DNA from: Herbaspirillum sp. ASV7
GTDB lineage: Bacteria > Pseudomonadota > Gammaproteobacteria > Burkholderiales > Burkholderiaceae_D
DNA: 64,000 bases
Direction of reading: 5' to 3'
Assembly: GCF_016429215.1 (NCBI RefSeq)
Contig: NZ_JAELUH010000008.1
Location: forward strand, 45,516-109,515
This document shows, in pieces, positions 16,856 through 25,013 of this stretch. Position numbers and translations under genes: made by a program. Within the stretch, counting starts at the first letter, position 1. The number at the start of each line of letters is the position of its first letter. A model generated the notes under the pieces. That model was given only the letters and a program-made list of their open reading frames with translations, ran no database searches and had not been told where the DNA came from.

Positions 16856-18229
16856 CTAGAAGTGATCGCGATCAACGGTCATGACTTCCCCCGCGCAGGC
16901 CAGGGCAGCCTCGCATTGGGACTGCACGACACCTGATACGAGCTCCATCATGCGTTTGTCGCCATCCTGGGCCAGTACCGCATCGCACACAGCTGGCAGC
17001 TGCTTCAGGCATTGGTTCGCCAGCTCGGCCAGTACGCTGCTGACCAATCGGGGGGCGATGCGACACTCGTGCGCCATCAGCGCCCAGTCGTAGGCACGCA
17101 GGCTGCGTGGATCAAAATTGTCCCCGACCGCCATGGCCAGATGGTCGGCGACATTCGCGTCGATGAGCGCCAAGCCGCACACCATGTCATAGGCGGGTGC
17201 CAAGGCCAGGCGATTGGCATCGCTGAAGAAGCTCAGGTTCTTGGCGTGGGCGTCGGTGTTCCCGATGAGCACCTGGAAGATGAGCCAGCGCAGGAATTCC
17301 AGCTTTGCCGGACCGGTCGAGCGCATCAGGTCCCGGTTGTCGAGCAATTGGAAGAAGCGTTGAAGCGATGCACCATCCCGTATGGCCTTGACGTCCTCGC
17401 CATCGCCGTAAGGTTGTTCATACTTGAAATCGACGGGAAGCCCCAGTGCCTGGCAACCATCGATACATTGCCGGCGCCGCACCACCAGTCTATCGGCGCT
17501 CGATGCCGCATCAAGGCCGTCCGCAATGTCGCGATCGAATCGCTCGACGACCAGTACCGGTTCGGGCACATGCACAAGCCTCACGCTGGCAGCCTTGACG
17601 CCGACGGACCTGGCCAGCAGCATGCACATCAGCTCATTGGTGGTCATCCCTGCCAGCCGTCTGTTGACCGGTTCCGGTTTCAGGATGTGGGTGGACGAGT
17701 GCCGCATCGTCTCCGGAAGAAACCATTCGTCCCCGCATTGAAGCACCGCCAATTTATCCTGGTAACCCGCAATGGATAGCCGGACCCGCCCATCCCACAC
17801 GGTGAAGGGATGCGCTGGTCGTGCCTTGATCCGTTCCGACAATTCTTCAGCCGACAGGGGGCGCGGCTTCCTGTCGTCGTGATCGTTCGGGCTTGCGGTT
17901 TCCGAGGTAAATACCAATGCCCCTGCAGATTCGCGTCCGAGCGCATGGAGCAGCCCCGCCAGGTTTGACTTCGAAACGCGATAGGCCGATGCAGCATCAT
18001 CAAGCGCCTTGCCTTCCGGGAGCAGGTTCTGGAAGAAGTTGCGTACATCGGCGCTGTGGCGTTCGTTGCTGACTTCCGGGGGGCGCGCCAAGGGCAGGGT
18101 GGGAGACAACGCATAACCCACGTCAGTCCACGGTGGCTGGTAGTGGAATGAAAAGAGGTTCTCATCGGCGTGATGCCCAAGCTCTCCGACCAGGGAATTC
18201 CCCATCCAGGCTTTGATGAACATGGTCAT
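16856..18229 (-). CDS. hipA: HipA-type kinase toxin (second module)
   Basis: A 457-residue HipA homologue. The phosphorylation/P-loop motif LSIAGYQDKLAV puts serine at residue 152, and the catalytic loop GNTDAHAKNLSFF has Asp326, so both key sites are present. The N-terminal HipA subdomain (RNFFQNLLPEG) is typical. The start at 18229 overlaps the stop of the antitoxin gene (ATGA); an in-frame ATG at 18223 is an alternative. Codon choice looks less GC-biased at third positions than in neighbouring genes, which would fit acquisition by transfer. It is only distantly similar to the HipA at 11599-12906. Confidence 0.93.
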   Translation of the reverse strand: MTMFIKAWMGNSLVGELGHHADENLFSFHYQPPWTDVGYALSPTLPLARPPEVSNERHSADVRNFFQNLLPEGKALDDAASAYRVSKSNLAGLLHALGRESAGALVFTSETASPNDHDDRKPRPLSAEELSERIKARPAHPFTVWDGRVRLSIAGYQDKLAVLQCGDEWFLPETMRHSSTHILKPEPVNRRLAGMTTNELMCMLLARSVGVKAASVRLVHVPEPVLVVERFDRDIADGLDAASSADRLVVRRRQCIDGCQALGLPVDFKYEQPYGDGEDVKAIRDGASLQRFFQLLDNRDLMRSTGPAKLEFLRWLIFQVLIGNTDAHAKNLSFFSDANRLALAPAYDMVCGLALIDANVADHLAMAVGDNFDPRSLRAYDWALMAHECRIAPRLVSSVLAELANQCLKQLPAVCDAVLAQDGDKRMMELVSGVVQSQCEAALACAGEVMTVDRDHF

Positions 18230-18513
18230 TGCGAAGCGGTCGGGAGCAATCTGGAGAGCTCTTTTTCAACTGCATGTCTATCCTCCGCCGATACGGAGAA
18301 AAACGACACGCCCAGGCAGTCAGCCACATCCATCATTTTGCCAATGCTCACACTCGGCTTGCCCGCCTCGATATCGGTGAGGGTCTGTATCGAGACGCCC
18401 GCCAGTGCGCAGGCGTCGACCACCCGCATCCCGGCGGCTTTGCGCGCTGCACGGATGGCGGCGCCAAAGCCCGCGACTTCCTTGATCCTGCCAAAGTACT
18501 CCGGCTTGGCCAT
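18226..18513 (-). CDS. hipB: HipB-type XRE antitoxin (second module)
   Basis: A 95-residue antitoxin with an XRE helix-turn-helix at residues 17-70 (FGAAIRAARKAAGMRVVDAC and ALAGVSIQTLTDIEAGKPSV). It should neutralise the downstream HipA and repress the operon. The ATG at 18513 is preceded in the AT-rich leader by a GGAGG ribosome site a few bases upstream. The gene is translationally coupled to hipA. A 16-bp inverted repeat lies 63 bp upstream. Confidence 0.92.
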   Translation of the reverse strand: MAKPEYFGRIKEVAGFGAAIRAARKAAGMRVVDACALAGVSIQTLTDIEAGKPSVSIGKMMDVADCLGVSFFSVSAEDRHAVEKELSRLLPTASQ

Positions 18514-18737
18514 ATGTCCTCCGAATTCTGCTATGGAAGAATATTAGGACAGATCGGATATCAATACAATCAAGATTCTACCAAAATAGAATTAACACGA
18601 AGTTAAGATCAACTTTATCTGGAAGATGGAAAATATTCTGTTATATCAGAATATTCAAAGACCTTTTATGCGCTTGCTTCGCCAAAAATGGATGGCGCGG
18701 GCAGTGCATTGATCATTGGTCCTGGCAGCACACGAAG
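18514..18737 (-). promoter_or_regulatory. Promoter/operator region of the second hipBA module
   Basis: AT-rich DNA with a perfect inverted repeat TTCTA-CCAAAA-TAGAA at 18576-18591, the best candidate for a HipB operator here. The rest of the interval shows no open frame with a ribosome site. Confidence 0.5.
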
Positions 18738-18776
18738 AAAAACCGCCTGGCGCAAGGGATGCGGCAGGCGGTTTTT
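18738..18776 (-). terminator. Bidirectional-looking terminator downstream of the DUF4404-like gene
   Basis: A 12-bp stem (AAAAACCGCCTG at 18738-18749, CAGGCGGTTTTT at 18765-18776) flanked by A and T runs, about 40 bp past the stop of the leftward gene at 18816. Confidence 0.85.
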
Positions 18777-18815
18777 CATTGACCGGGTCAACCGGCCCTC
18801 GTGATCAGGCTGGTC

Positions 18816-19103
18816 TTATAGCAAGCCGATGATGCGCCCGATCTCGGTGATGTAGGGGCTATCCTTCAGCACCTGGTTTTCCAGGCTGTCGGCTGCGCGG
18901 CGCAGGGATTGCCAGGTGTCGTTGACCTGACCGGCATGCGGCTGGGGAGCACTGAGATGTTGCCGCAGTCGGGCAATGTCCTCGCGCAGCTGGTCGGCTT
19001 CGTTGCTGCCGGCGGGCAGTTTCTGCAGTTCCGCCTCGAACTGGCCGACCATGTCCAGCAGGCGCTGGTGATCGAAGCCTGGGGTTTGCATTTGCTCGCT
19101 CAT
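18816..19103 (-). CDS. Small helical protein resembling DUF4404
   Basis: A 95-residue soluble, largely helical protein. It has a heptad-like N-terminal half (LLDMVGQFEAELQKLP, then QLREDIARLRQHL) and a C-terminal helix ending YITEIGRIIGLL, an organisation like that of the DUF4404 family. No catalytic motif or cysteine is visible. The ATG is preceded by GGAGAAT. It is monocistronic, with a strong terminator downstream and another hairpin-plus-T structure upstream at 19162-19187. Function unknown; the family assignment is tentative. Confidence 0.7.
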   Translation of the reverse strand: MSEQMQTPGFDHQRLLDMVGQFEAELQKLPAGSNEADQLREDIARLRQHLSAPQPHAGQVNDTWQSLRRAADSLENQVLKDSPYITEIGRIIGLL

Positions 19104-19161
19104 GGATTCTCCTTCGGTGATTGACCGGTTCCATCATAGGCGCATTGACCTCTGACCGGCG

Positions 19162-19187
19162 AAAAAAGCCGCCGGGTTTTGCCCGGC
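19162..19187 (-). terminator. Hairpin plus T-run on the minus strand upstream of the DUF4404-like gene
   Basis: On the minus strand CGCCGGG-CAAAA-CCCGGCG is followed by GC and six T. It sits 58 bp upstream of the start of the leftward gene at 19103, so it either ends leftward readthrough or works as a leader attenuator. Confidence 0.6.
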
Positions 19188-19325
19188 GTCAAATTCTGCT
19201 GTTTGGGTGCCTGGTCCCGATGGAAGTTCCGGCGCTGATCCCGGCACGGGGTCGGCGCATGCTTTGTTACACTGGCGGCTGTTTGTGTGCGGCGCCTCCT
19301 GCGCCGCCCCCGTTGCCCCTGATTC

Positions 19326-20495
19326 ATGACCTTACAAGACGATTCCACCGCCTATCTCGCCTGGCACTCCGGCGCGACCGAACAACGCCTGCGCTGGCAT
19401 TCCGAAGCGGGCAATGCGCCGCCCAAGCGGGTGCAGGAGGCGGACGACCAGATCCCCGCCGATACCGCCTACAAGCTGGCCTGCGAAGGAACCGGCCTGC
19501 TCTGGCGCGGTGACTTCCAGAATGCGCGGCAGCTGCTGCAGGCGCTGGGTCGCCGCGTTGACAAGGCACGCGAGCGTGCCCAGGCCAAGAGCCGCGGCAA
19601 GCCCGCCGCCGACACCCCGGCCCAGGCTTTCCATCATCACCGCCAGATGCAGGCCCAGCGCGCACGCATCCTGGGCATGCTGCTGATCCCGCTGGAGGCG
19701 GGCTTCAGCATCCCGCTGCGACGTGCTCCCGATGTACAGGCCGCCTGCCAGGCAGCTTATGGCCCGGCCCTGGCCGGTACCGCCTTTGTGGTCTCGCTGC
19801 GCGAGCTGCAGGGCCTGATCGGTGCGCATGAATGGCGCAAGAAGGGGGTGGAGATCGGCGCGCTGGGCGGTCGTATCCATCCTTACTACGGCGTGTTCTC
19901 GCCGGTACGCGGCGAGTACGTCGACCTGGTGGCGCAAGCGCCGCTGCCGTCGACTACGCTGGCCTTCGATATCGGGGTGGGTACCGGTGTGCTCTCGGCT
20001 GTGCTGGCGCGACGTGGCGTGCGCAAGGTGGTCGCAACAGACATGGACGCCCGCGCCCTGGACTGCGCCCGCGAGAACCTGCTGGCGCTGGGCGTGCTGG
20101 GGCAGGTCGAGCTGCAGCAGGCCGACCTGTTCCCGCCCGGACGCGCGCCCCTGATCGTGTGCAATCCGCCCTGGCTGCCGGCGCGCCCGAGCTCGCCCAT
20201 CGAGCATGCGGTCTATGACCCGGACAGCCGCATGCTGCTGGGCTTCCTCAACGGCCTGGCGCAGCATCTGGAGCCGCAAGGCGAGGGCTGGCTCATCATG
20301 TCCGACTTTGCCGAGCACCTGGGTTTGCGTGCCCCCGGCATGCTGGCCGATGCCATCGCCGCCGCCGGGCTGGAGGTAGTGGCGCGCCACGATATCAAGC
20401 CGCGTCACGGCAAGGCCGCCGATCGCGAGGATCCGCTGTTCGCCGCCCGCAGCAAGGAAACCACCAGCCTGTGGCGCCTGCGCGCGCGGGCCTGA
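19326..20495 (+). CDS. Class I SAM-dependent methyltransferase (HemK-like)
   Basis: A 389-residue methyltransferase. The N-terminal 180 residues have no recognised domain, and the C-terminal half is a Rossmann-fold methyltransferase. Motif I is AFDIGVGTGVLSAVL, the acidic residue after strand 2 is in VVATDMDARAL, and the catalytic IVCNPPWLP (NPPY-type) indicates methylation of an amide or exocyclic nitrogen, as in PrmC/HemK, RsmC or N6-adenine enzymes. The real target cannot be told. It begins soon after a GC-rich leader and is followed 28 bp later by a small secreted protein gene. Confidence 0.88.
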   Translation: MTLQDDSTAYLAWHSGATEQRLRWHSEAGNAPPKRVQEADDQIPADTAYKLACEGTGLLWRGDFQNARQLLQALGRRVDKARERAQAKSRGKPAADTPAQAFHHHRQMQAQRARILGMLLIPLEAGFSIPLRRAPDVQAACQAAYGPALAGTAFVVSLRELQGLIGAHEWRKKGVEIGALGGRIHPYYGVFSPVRGEYVDLVAQAPLPSTTLAFDIGVGTGVLSAVLARRGVRKVVATDMDARALDCARENLLALGVLGQVELQQADLFPPGRAPLIVCNPPWLPARPSSPIEHAVYDPDSRMLLGFLNGLAQHLEPQGEGWLIMSDFAEHLGLRAPGMLADAIAAAGLEVVARHDIKPRHGKAADREDPLFAARSKETTSLWRLRARA

Positions 20496-20523
20496 ACCAT
20501 CACCGCCTGCCTGGAGCCGCATC

Positions 20524-20955
20524 ATGATCGCATCCCGTATCCTCGTCCTGTTGCTTGCCATAATCAGCCTGCAGGCGTCCGCCCAGGTCACCACCCGCGA
20601 CCTCGGTGGCCACTATGGCACGCACCAGCCGGGTGTGCCGGTCCCGGTGCCGGTGCCCGACAGCCTGAACCGTAATGCACCCTTGAGCGAGCCCATCACC
20701 ACCTCCGGCAACAGCTGCAGCTGCCAGGTGGCCGAGACCACGGGTGGGGCCTGCATGATCTTCCTGCGCACCAACGCGGCGGACTGGATCGCCCGTAATG
20801 CACCGCAGACGCCCTTGCGTTCCTCGGCCAGCGGGCGCTACTACGATGCGCCCTTTGCGCTGGCCGCCAGTGCCTGTGCCGGTCGCAAGGTTGCGCCGGC
20901 TGGTGTGAAGGTGCATTGGCTGGACCGTCGCAGTGCGATCCTGGAGTGGAAGTAA
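20524..20955 (+). CDS. Small secreted protein of unknown function
   Basis: A 143-residue protein with a clear signal peptide (MIASRILVLLLAIISLQASA, cleavage after ASA near residue 20). The mature part starts with a Pro/Val-rich linker (GVPVPVPVPDS) and contains a SCSCQVAETTGGAC cluster and a further cysteine near the end, so disulfide bonds in the periplasm are likely. I do not recognise a family. It is downstream of the methyltransferase and convergent with the sensor kinase gene. Confidence 0.75.
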   Translation: MIASRILVLLLAIISLQASAQVTTRDLGGHYGTHQPGVPVPVPVPDSLNRNAPLSEPITTSGNSCSCQVAETTGGACMIFLRTNAADWIARNAPQTPLRSSASGRYYDAPFALAASACAGRKVAPAGVKVHWLDRRSAILEWK

Positions 20956-20985
20956 GAGCGTCGCAGCCCCTTGCCGCGCCTGGCT

Positions 20986-22395
20986 TCAGCCGGCTTGTCC
21001 TGAGTCCGGCTGCCAGGCAGGAAACACCAGCGTGACCGAGAAATGCCCGTCGGGCAGATAGGCAAAGCGCATCTCGCCGCCATGCGCACGCATGACCTCC
21101 TCGACGATGGACAGCCCCAGGCTGGCGCCCTTGCGCTCGCCGCTGCGGGGTGAGAAGGGCTTGCGCAGCCGCTCCCAGTCCGAGGCGGCTATGCCGGGAC
21201 CATCGTCGATGAAATGCAGCTGATGGGTCTCGCCATCGCTGTCCAGCCGTACCTGCAGCAAGCCCACGGCACCGTATTGCAGGGCATTGTCGAGGATGTT
21301 CTTGATGGCCTCACCCAGGCTGATGGCATCCCCCTGGATCAGGCAGGGCAGCGGCGGCAGGTCCAGCGACAGCTCGGCCGGCATGCGTTCCCGATGGGAC
21401 AGCACCTCGGCCATCCTGACCCGCACCAGCTGGCCCAGGTCGACGCGTTCCTGCAGACGACTGTCGTTGCGGTGCTGGACCATGGCGTGGTTGATCAGCT
21501 GGTTGACCAGCGCGCCTAATTGACGGGTACGTTCGCGCAACTGGTCGAGATGGCGCCGACGCTGCTCTTCGCTGCTCACGCCCTCCAGCAATTCCATCTG
21601 CGCCACCAGGGCGGTCACAGGGGTGCGCAACTGGTGGGCGGCATCGCCGATGACCCGCCGCATCGTGGCGCGATGCACGGCCAGTCTCTGCATGAAGGCA
21701 TTGATGGCCGACACCAGCGCGTGGGTTTCGGCAGGCACCGTCAACACCAGCGGCGAGAGATCGTTGAGGTCGCGCTCGCGGATGGCAGCCTCGATACGCT
21801 TCAACGGCGCCAGCGCCTGGTAGAGCGTGAACATGGCCGCCACCAGCGTGAGCACGCTCATGGCCACGATCACCAGCAAGGCCTTGCTGCCCAGGCTCTG
21901 GGCGAAGGACATGCGGGCATTATTGGTTTGCGCCAGCACGATCACGGCCCAGGGATGGGGGCCGGCCACCGGCATGCGACGGCCGATGATGGCCATGCGC
22001 ACCGGCGTGCCCAGATATTCCCCATCCCGCAGCAGCGGGCCCTGTTCCAGCGCGTCCCAGGGGATCTCGGGGCGGAATTCGCCATCCCCGGCGATGACCC
22101 GGCCCTGCGGATCGAACACGGCATAAATGGCGTGGTCGCCCGTACCCAGCATCGACAGTGCGGCCAGCGGTACATCCACATTGACCTCGCCACGGTCGTA
22201 CCAGGTGTTCTCGGCAATCTGCAGGGCGCTGCCTGTGAGGATGCGGTCGTAAGCCTGGCGCGCGGCGAACTGGGTGGAGATCCAGATGGCGATCAGCAGG
22301 GCGGCGGCCGATACCAGCAGTACCGCGCCCACGCGGATCACCAGCCGGGTATAGAGCGAGCGTCCGGCAACGACGTCTTGCGCGCGGCTGTGCAT
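20986..22395 (-). CDS. Sensor histidine kinase (TctE-like)
   Basis: A 469-residue membrane-bound histidine kinase. The first helix is at about residues 15-40 (LVIRVGAVLLVSAAALLIAIWI). A periplasmic domain of about 125 residues follows, which looks like the 2CSK_N type of TctE-family sensors, then a second helix (ALLVIVAMSVLTLVAAMFTLYQAL). The H box is GDAAHQLRTPVTAL, the N box IKNILDNALQYG, and the G boxes DDGPGIA and GASLGLSIV. Its ATG overlaps the stop of the response-regulator gene (TGATG). TctE relatives respond to carboxylates, but the divergent importer here is of the nitrate/sulfonate/taurine type, so the ligand is open. Confidence 0.92.
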   Translation of the reverse strand: MHSRAQDVVAGRSLYTRLVIRVGAVLLVSAAALLIAIWISTQFAARQAYDRILTGSALQIAENTWYDRGEVNVDVPLAALSMLGTGDHAIYAVFDPQGRVIAGDGEFRPEIPWDALEQGPLLRDGEYLGTPVRMAIIGRRMPVAGPHPWAVIVLAQTNNARMSFAQSLGSKALLVIVAMSVLTLVAAMFTLYQALAPLKRIEAAIRERDLNDLSPLVLTVPAETHALVSAINAFMQRLAVHRATMRRVIGDAAHQLRTPVTALVAQMELLEGVSSEEQRRRHLDQLRERTRQLGALVNQLINHAMVQHRNDSRLQERVDLGQLVRVRMAEVLSHRERMPAELSLDLPPLPCLIQGDAISLGEAIKNILDNALQYGAVGLLQVRLDSDGETHQLHFIDDGPGIAASDWERLRKPFSPRSGERKGASLGLSIVEEVMRAHGGEMRFAYLPDGHFSVTLVFPAWQPDSGQAG

Positions 22396-23096
22396 CAGTG
22401 CAGGGCGTCGCCGCTGGTGTCGGCCGTGACCGGCGCCTGCAGCACCAGCTGGTAACCCAGCCCGCGCAGGGTACGGATCTCGAAGGCGGCCCCCGCGAGT
22501 TTCTTGCGCAGCCGTGCCACGTATTGCTCCACCGTGTTGGCATTGGGGGTGTCGTCGACGGTGAAGAGACGGTCCATCAATTCGTCCTTGTTGAAGATAC
22601 GGCCCGGCCGGGCGGCGATGATCTCCAGCAGCGTCACTTCGCGCCGGGTCAGTTCGATGGGCGCGCCGTCGAGGGTGGCGGTGCGGCTCTTGCGGTCGAT
22701 GCGCAGGTTGGCACACTGGATCTGGTTGGTCGATTCGCCGCCGCTGCGGCGCAGCAGCACGCGGATGCGGGCATCCAGCTCGCGGAAGTCGAAGGGCTTG
22801 ACTAGGTAGTCATCGGCCCCCAGGTCCAGTGCCCGCACGCGTTCCTCGATCTCGGCACAGGCGGTGAGCATGAGTACCGGCGTGTGCTGGCCGCGCCCGC
22901 GCAATTGCTCCAGCAGCGAGAATCCATCCTGCTGCGGCAGCATCACATCCAGGATCAGCAGGTCGTAGGAGTCGCCCAGGCGCTGGCTGGCCTGGGCGCC
23001 GTTGCTCTCCCATTCGACCGTATGGCCGATGCGGGCAAGATGGGAAATGATGGCCTCGGCCACGTCGGCAGTGTCTTCGACCAGCAGGATGCGCAT
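22395..23096 (-). CDS. OmpR/PhoB-type response regulator (TctD-like)
   Basis: A 233-residue response regulator. The receiver domain has the acidic pair in VEDTA, the phosphoacceptor Asp in LLILDVMLPQQDG (about residue 51), Thr in MLTA and Lys in LVKPFDF. The C-terminal winged helix (PIELTRREVTLLEIIAARPG to GYQLV) is of OmpR type. ATG 23096 has GGAG eight bases before it. It is coupled to the downstream sensor kinase and transcribed divergently from an ABC importer 180 bp away, which is the natural target to test. Confidence 0.94.
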   Translation of the reverse strand: MRILLVEDTADVAEAIISHLARIGHTVEWESNGAQASQRLGDSYDLLILDVMLPQQDGFSLLEQLRGRGQHTPVLMLTACAEIEERVRALDLGADDYLVKPFDFRELDARIRVLLRRSGGESTNQIQCANLRIDRKSRTATLDGAPIELTRREVTLLEIIAARPGRIFNKDELMDRLFTVDDTPNANTVEQYVARLRKKLAGAAFEIRTLRGLGYQLVLQAPVTADTSGDALH

Positions 23097-23275
23097 GGGG
23101 ATCTCCAGTATTGTTGCGATGCCGCAGCTGTGGGCGCTGCTTGGGCAGGGCTGCATTGTATGCCTGATCGTGGGTGGCGGCGCGATGCGTCAGCGATTAG
23201 TCAGGTTCGTTACAGCTTCGGGGCCTAGCATCCGCTTCAATATCAAAAATTCCTATAAATCATTTGGAGACTTGC

Positions 23276-24067
23276 ATGAGCGATCACGCCCATGGCGCAT
23301 CCGTCGTCGATCCATCTCGCCCGCTGCTGGAGATCGATCGCGTCACCCTGCAGTACAAGACCAGCGATTCCCTGGTCACGGCCACCCAGCAAGTCAGTTT
23401 CAACGTCCATCCGGGCGACCGCTATATCTTGCTGGGCCCATCGGGCTGCGGCAAATCCACCTTGCTCAAGGCCATCGGCGGCTACCTGCAACCGACCTCG
23501 GGCGCGATCCGCTTAAAGGGCCGGGAAGTGCACGAGCCAGGTCCCGACCGCATGATGGTGTTCCAGGAGTTCGACCAGTTGCTGCCCTGGAAGACGGTGC
23601 GCCAGAACGTCGAGTTCGCGCTGCACGCCAGTGGTCGCCTGCAGGGCCGCGCCGCCGCCGAGCGTGCCGAGTATTACATCGAGAAGGTGGGTCTGGCCAA
23701 GTTCATCGACAGCTATCCGCACATGCTCTCCGGCGGCATGAAGCAGCGTGTCTCCATTGCGCGCGGCATGGCCATGGAGCCCGACGTGCTGCTGATGGAT
23801 GAACCCTTCGCCGCGCTGGACGCGCTGACCCGCCGCAAGATGCAGGATGAATTGCTGCGCCTGTGGGATGACACGCAATTCACCGTGCTCTTCGTGACCC
23901 ACTCCATCGAGGAAGCCATCCGCGTGGGCACCCGCATCCTGCTGCTGACCCCGCATCCGGGCCAGGTGCGCGCCGAGCTCAACAGCATCCCGCCCAGCCA
24001 GCTGGGGACGGCCGCCCAGGCCGAGCTGGAAACCCGTATCAACGACATGCTGTTCGCCCACCACTGA
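23276..24067 (+). CDS. ABC transporter ATP-binding protein (nitrate/sulfonate/taurine type)
   Basis: A 263-residue ATPase of the SsuB/TauB/NrtD family. Walker A is LLGPSGCGKSTLLK (from residue 53), the Q loop VFQEFDQLLPWKT, the signature MLSGGMKQRVSIARG, Walker B VLLMDEPFAALD, and the switch histidine is in FVTHSIEEA. ATG 23276 follows TTGGAGAC, a good ribosome site; a TTG four codons upstream is less likely. First gene of a three-gene importer operon with permease and binding protein downstream. Confidence 0.94.
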   Translation: MSDHAHGASVVDPSRPLLEIDRVTLQYKTSDSLVTATQQVSFNVHPGDRYILLGPSGCGKSTLLKAIGGYLQPTSGAIRLKGREVHEPGPDRMMVFQEFDQLLPWKTVRQNVEFALHASGRLQGRAAAERAEYYIEKVGLAKFIDSYPHMLSGGMKQRVSIARGMAMEPDVLLMDEPFAALDALTRRKMQDELLRLWDDTQFTVLFVTHSIEEAIRVGTRILLLTPHPGQVRAELNSIPPSQLGTAAQAELETRINDMLFAHH

Positions 24068-24088
24068 GGCTGCCCGGAGACACCGATC

Positions 24089-24961
24089 ATGCACAACAAT
24101 AATCTGCCCTTCGTCCGCCCCGAGATCGTGGTGGAACCCAATCCCAATGCCACCGCCGAAGTCCAGCGTCCACTGTCGGCCTTTGAATCGCTCTATCGCA
24201 TGGGCTGGCTGCGCAAGACCGTGATCCTGCTGGTCTTGGCGGTGATCTGGGAAGTCTATGGCCGCTGGCTGGACAATGCGCTGCTCTTCCCCAGCTTCAG
24301 CGAGACGGTGCAGGCCTTCTTCTCGGGCATCGGCAGCGGGGTGCTGCTGCAGCGTGCCGCGGTATCGATGCAGACGCTGCTGGTGGGCTATGGCCTGGGC
24401 ATCCTGCTGGCGGGCCTGCTGACCACGGTGGCCATCAGCTCGCGCATCGGCAACGACCTGCTGGAAACCCTGACCTCGATGTTCAACCCGTTGCCGGCCA
24501 TTGCGCTCTTGCCGCTAGCCCTGATCTGGTTCGGCCTGGGCACCGGCAGCATCATCTTCGTGCTGGTGCACTCGGTGTTGTGGGCGGTGGCCCTGAACAC
24601 CCACGGCGGTTTCCGCGCGGTGTCCAACACCCTGCGCATGGTGGGCCAGAACTATGGCCTGCGCCGTTTCTCGTTGGTGAAGTCCATCCTGATCCCGGCG
24701 GCCTTCCCCAGCATCCTCACGGGCCTGAAGGTGGGTTGGGCCTTTGCCTGGCGCACGCTGATCGCGGCTGAACTGGTCTTCGGCGTCTCGTCTGGCGCCG
24801 GTGGCCTGGGCTGGTACATCTTCGAAAACCGCAACCAGCTGGAAACGTCCAATGTGTTCTCGGGGCTGTTCTTCGTGATCATCATCGGCCTGGTGGTCGA
24901 GAACCTGATCTTCGCCCAGATCGAGAAGCGCACCATCCGTCGCTGGGGCATGCAGCACTGA
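24089..24961 (+). CDS. ABC transporter permease (SsuC/TauC type)
   Basis: A 290-residue inner-membrane permease with about six helices. The binding-protein-dependent transport loop (GGFRAVSNTLRMVGQNYGLRR followed by SILIPAAFPSILTGLKVGWAFAW, i.e. the EAA region) docks the ATPase. It follows the ATPase gene by 21 bp and precedes the binding protein by 52 bp. The family moves nitrate, sulfonates, taurine, thiamine precursors or bicarbonate; no substrate-specific marker gene is adjacent. Confidence 0.93.
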   Translation: MHNNNLPFVRPEIVVEPNPNATAEVQRPLSAFESLYRMGWLRKTVILLVLAVIWEVYGRWLDNALLFPSFSETVQAFFSGIGSGVLLQRAAVSMQTLLVGYGLGILLAGLLTTVAISSRIGNDLLETLTSMFNPLPAIALLPLALIWFGLGTGSIIFVLVHSVLWAVALNTHGGFRAVSNTLRMVGQNYGLRRFSLVKSILIPAAFPSILTGLKVGWAFAWRTLIAAELVFGVSSGAGGLGWYIFENRNQLETSNVFSGLFFVIIIGLVVENLIFAQIEKRTIRRWGMQH

Positions 24962-25013
24962 CCAAGACTGACCGCATCCAGACCGATAAACTAAAGCCTT
25001 ACAGGAGACAAAC

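Noticed and set aside
19100..19348. An 82-codon leftward frame upstream of the DUF4404-like gene
   Set aside because: Arg-rich low-complexity product, overlaps the terminator-like hairpin and the methyltransferase start; unlikely to be translated.
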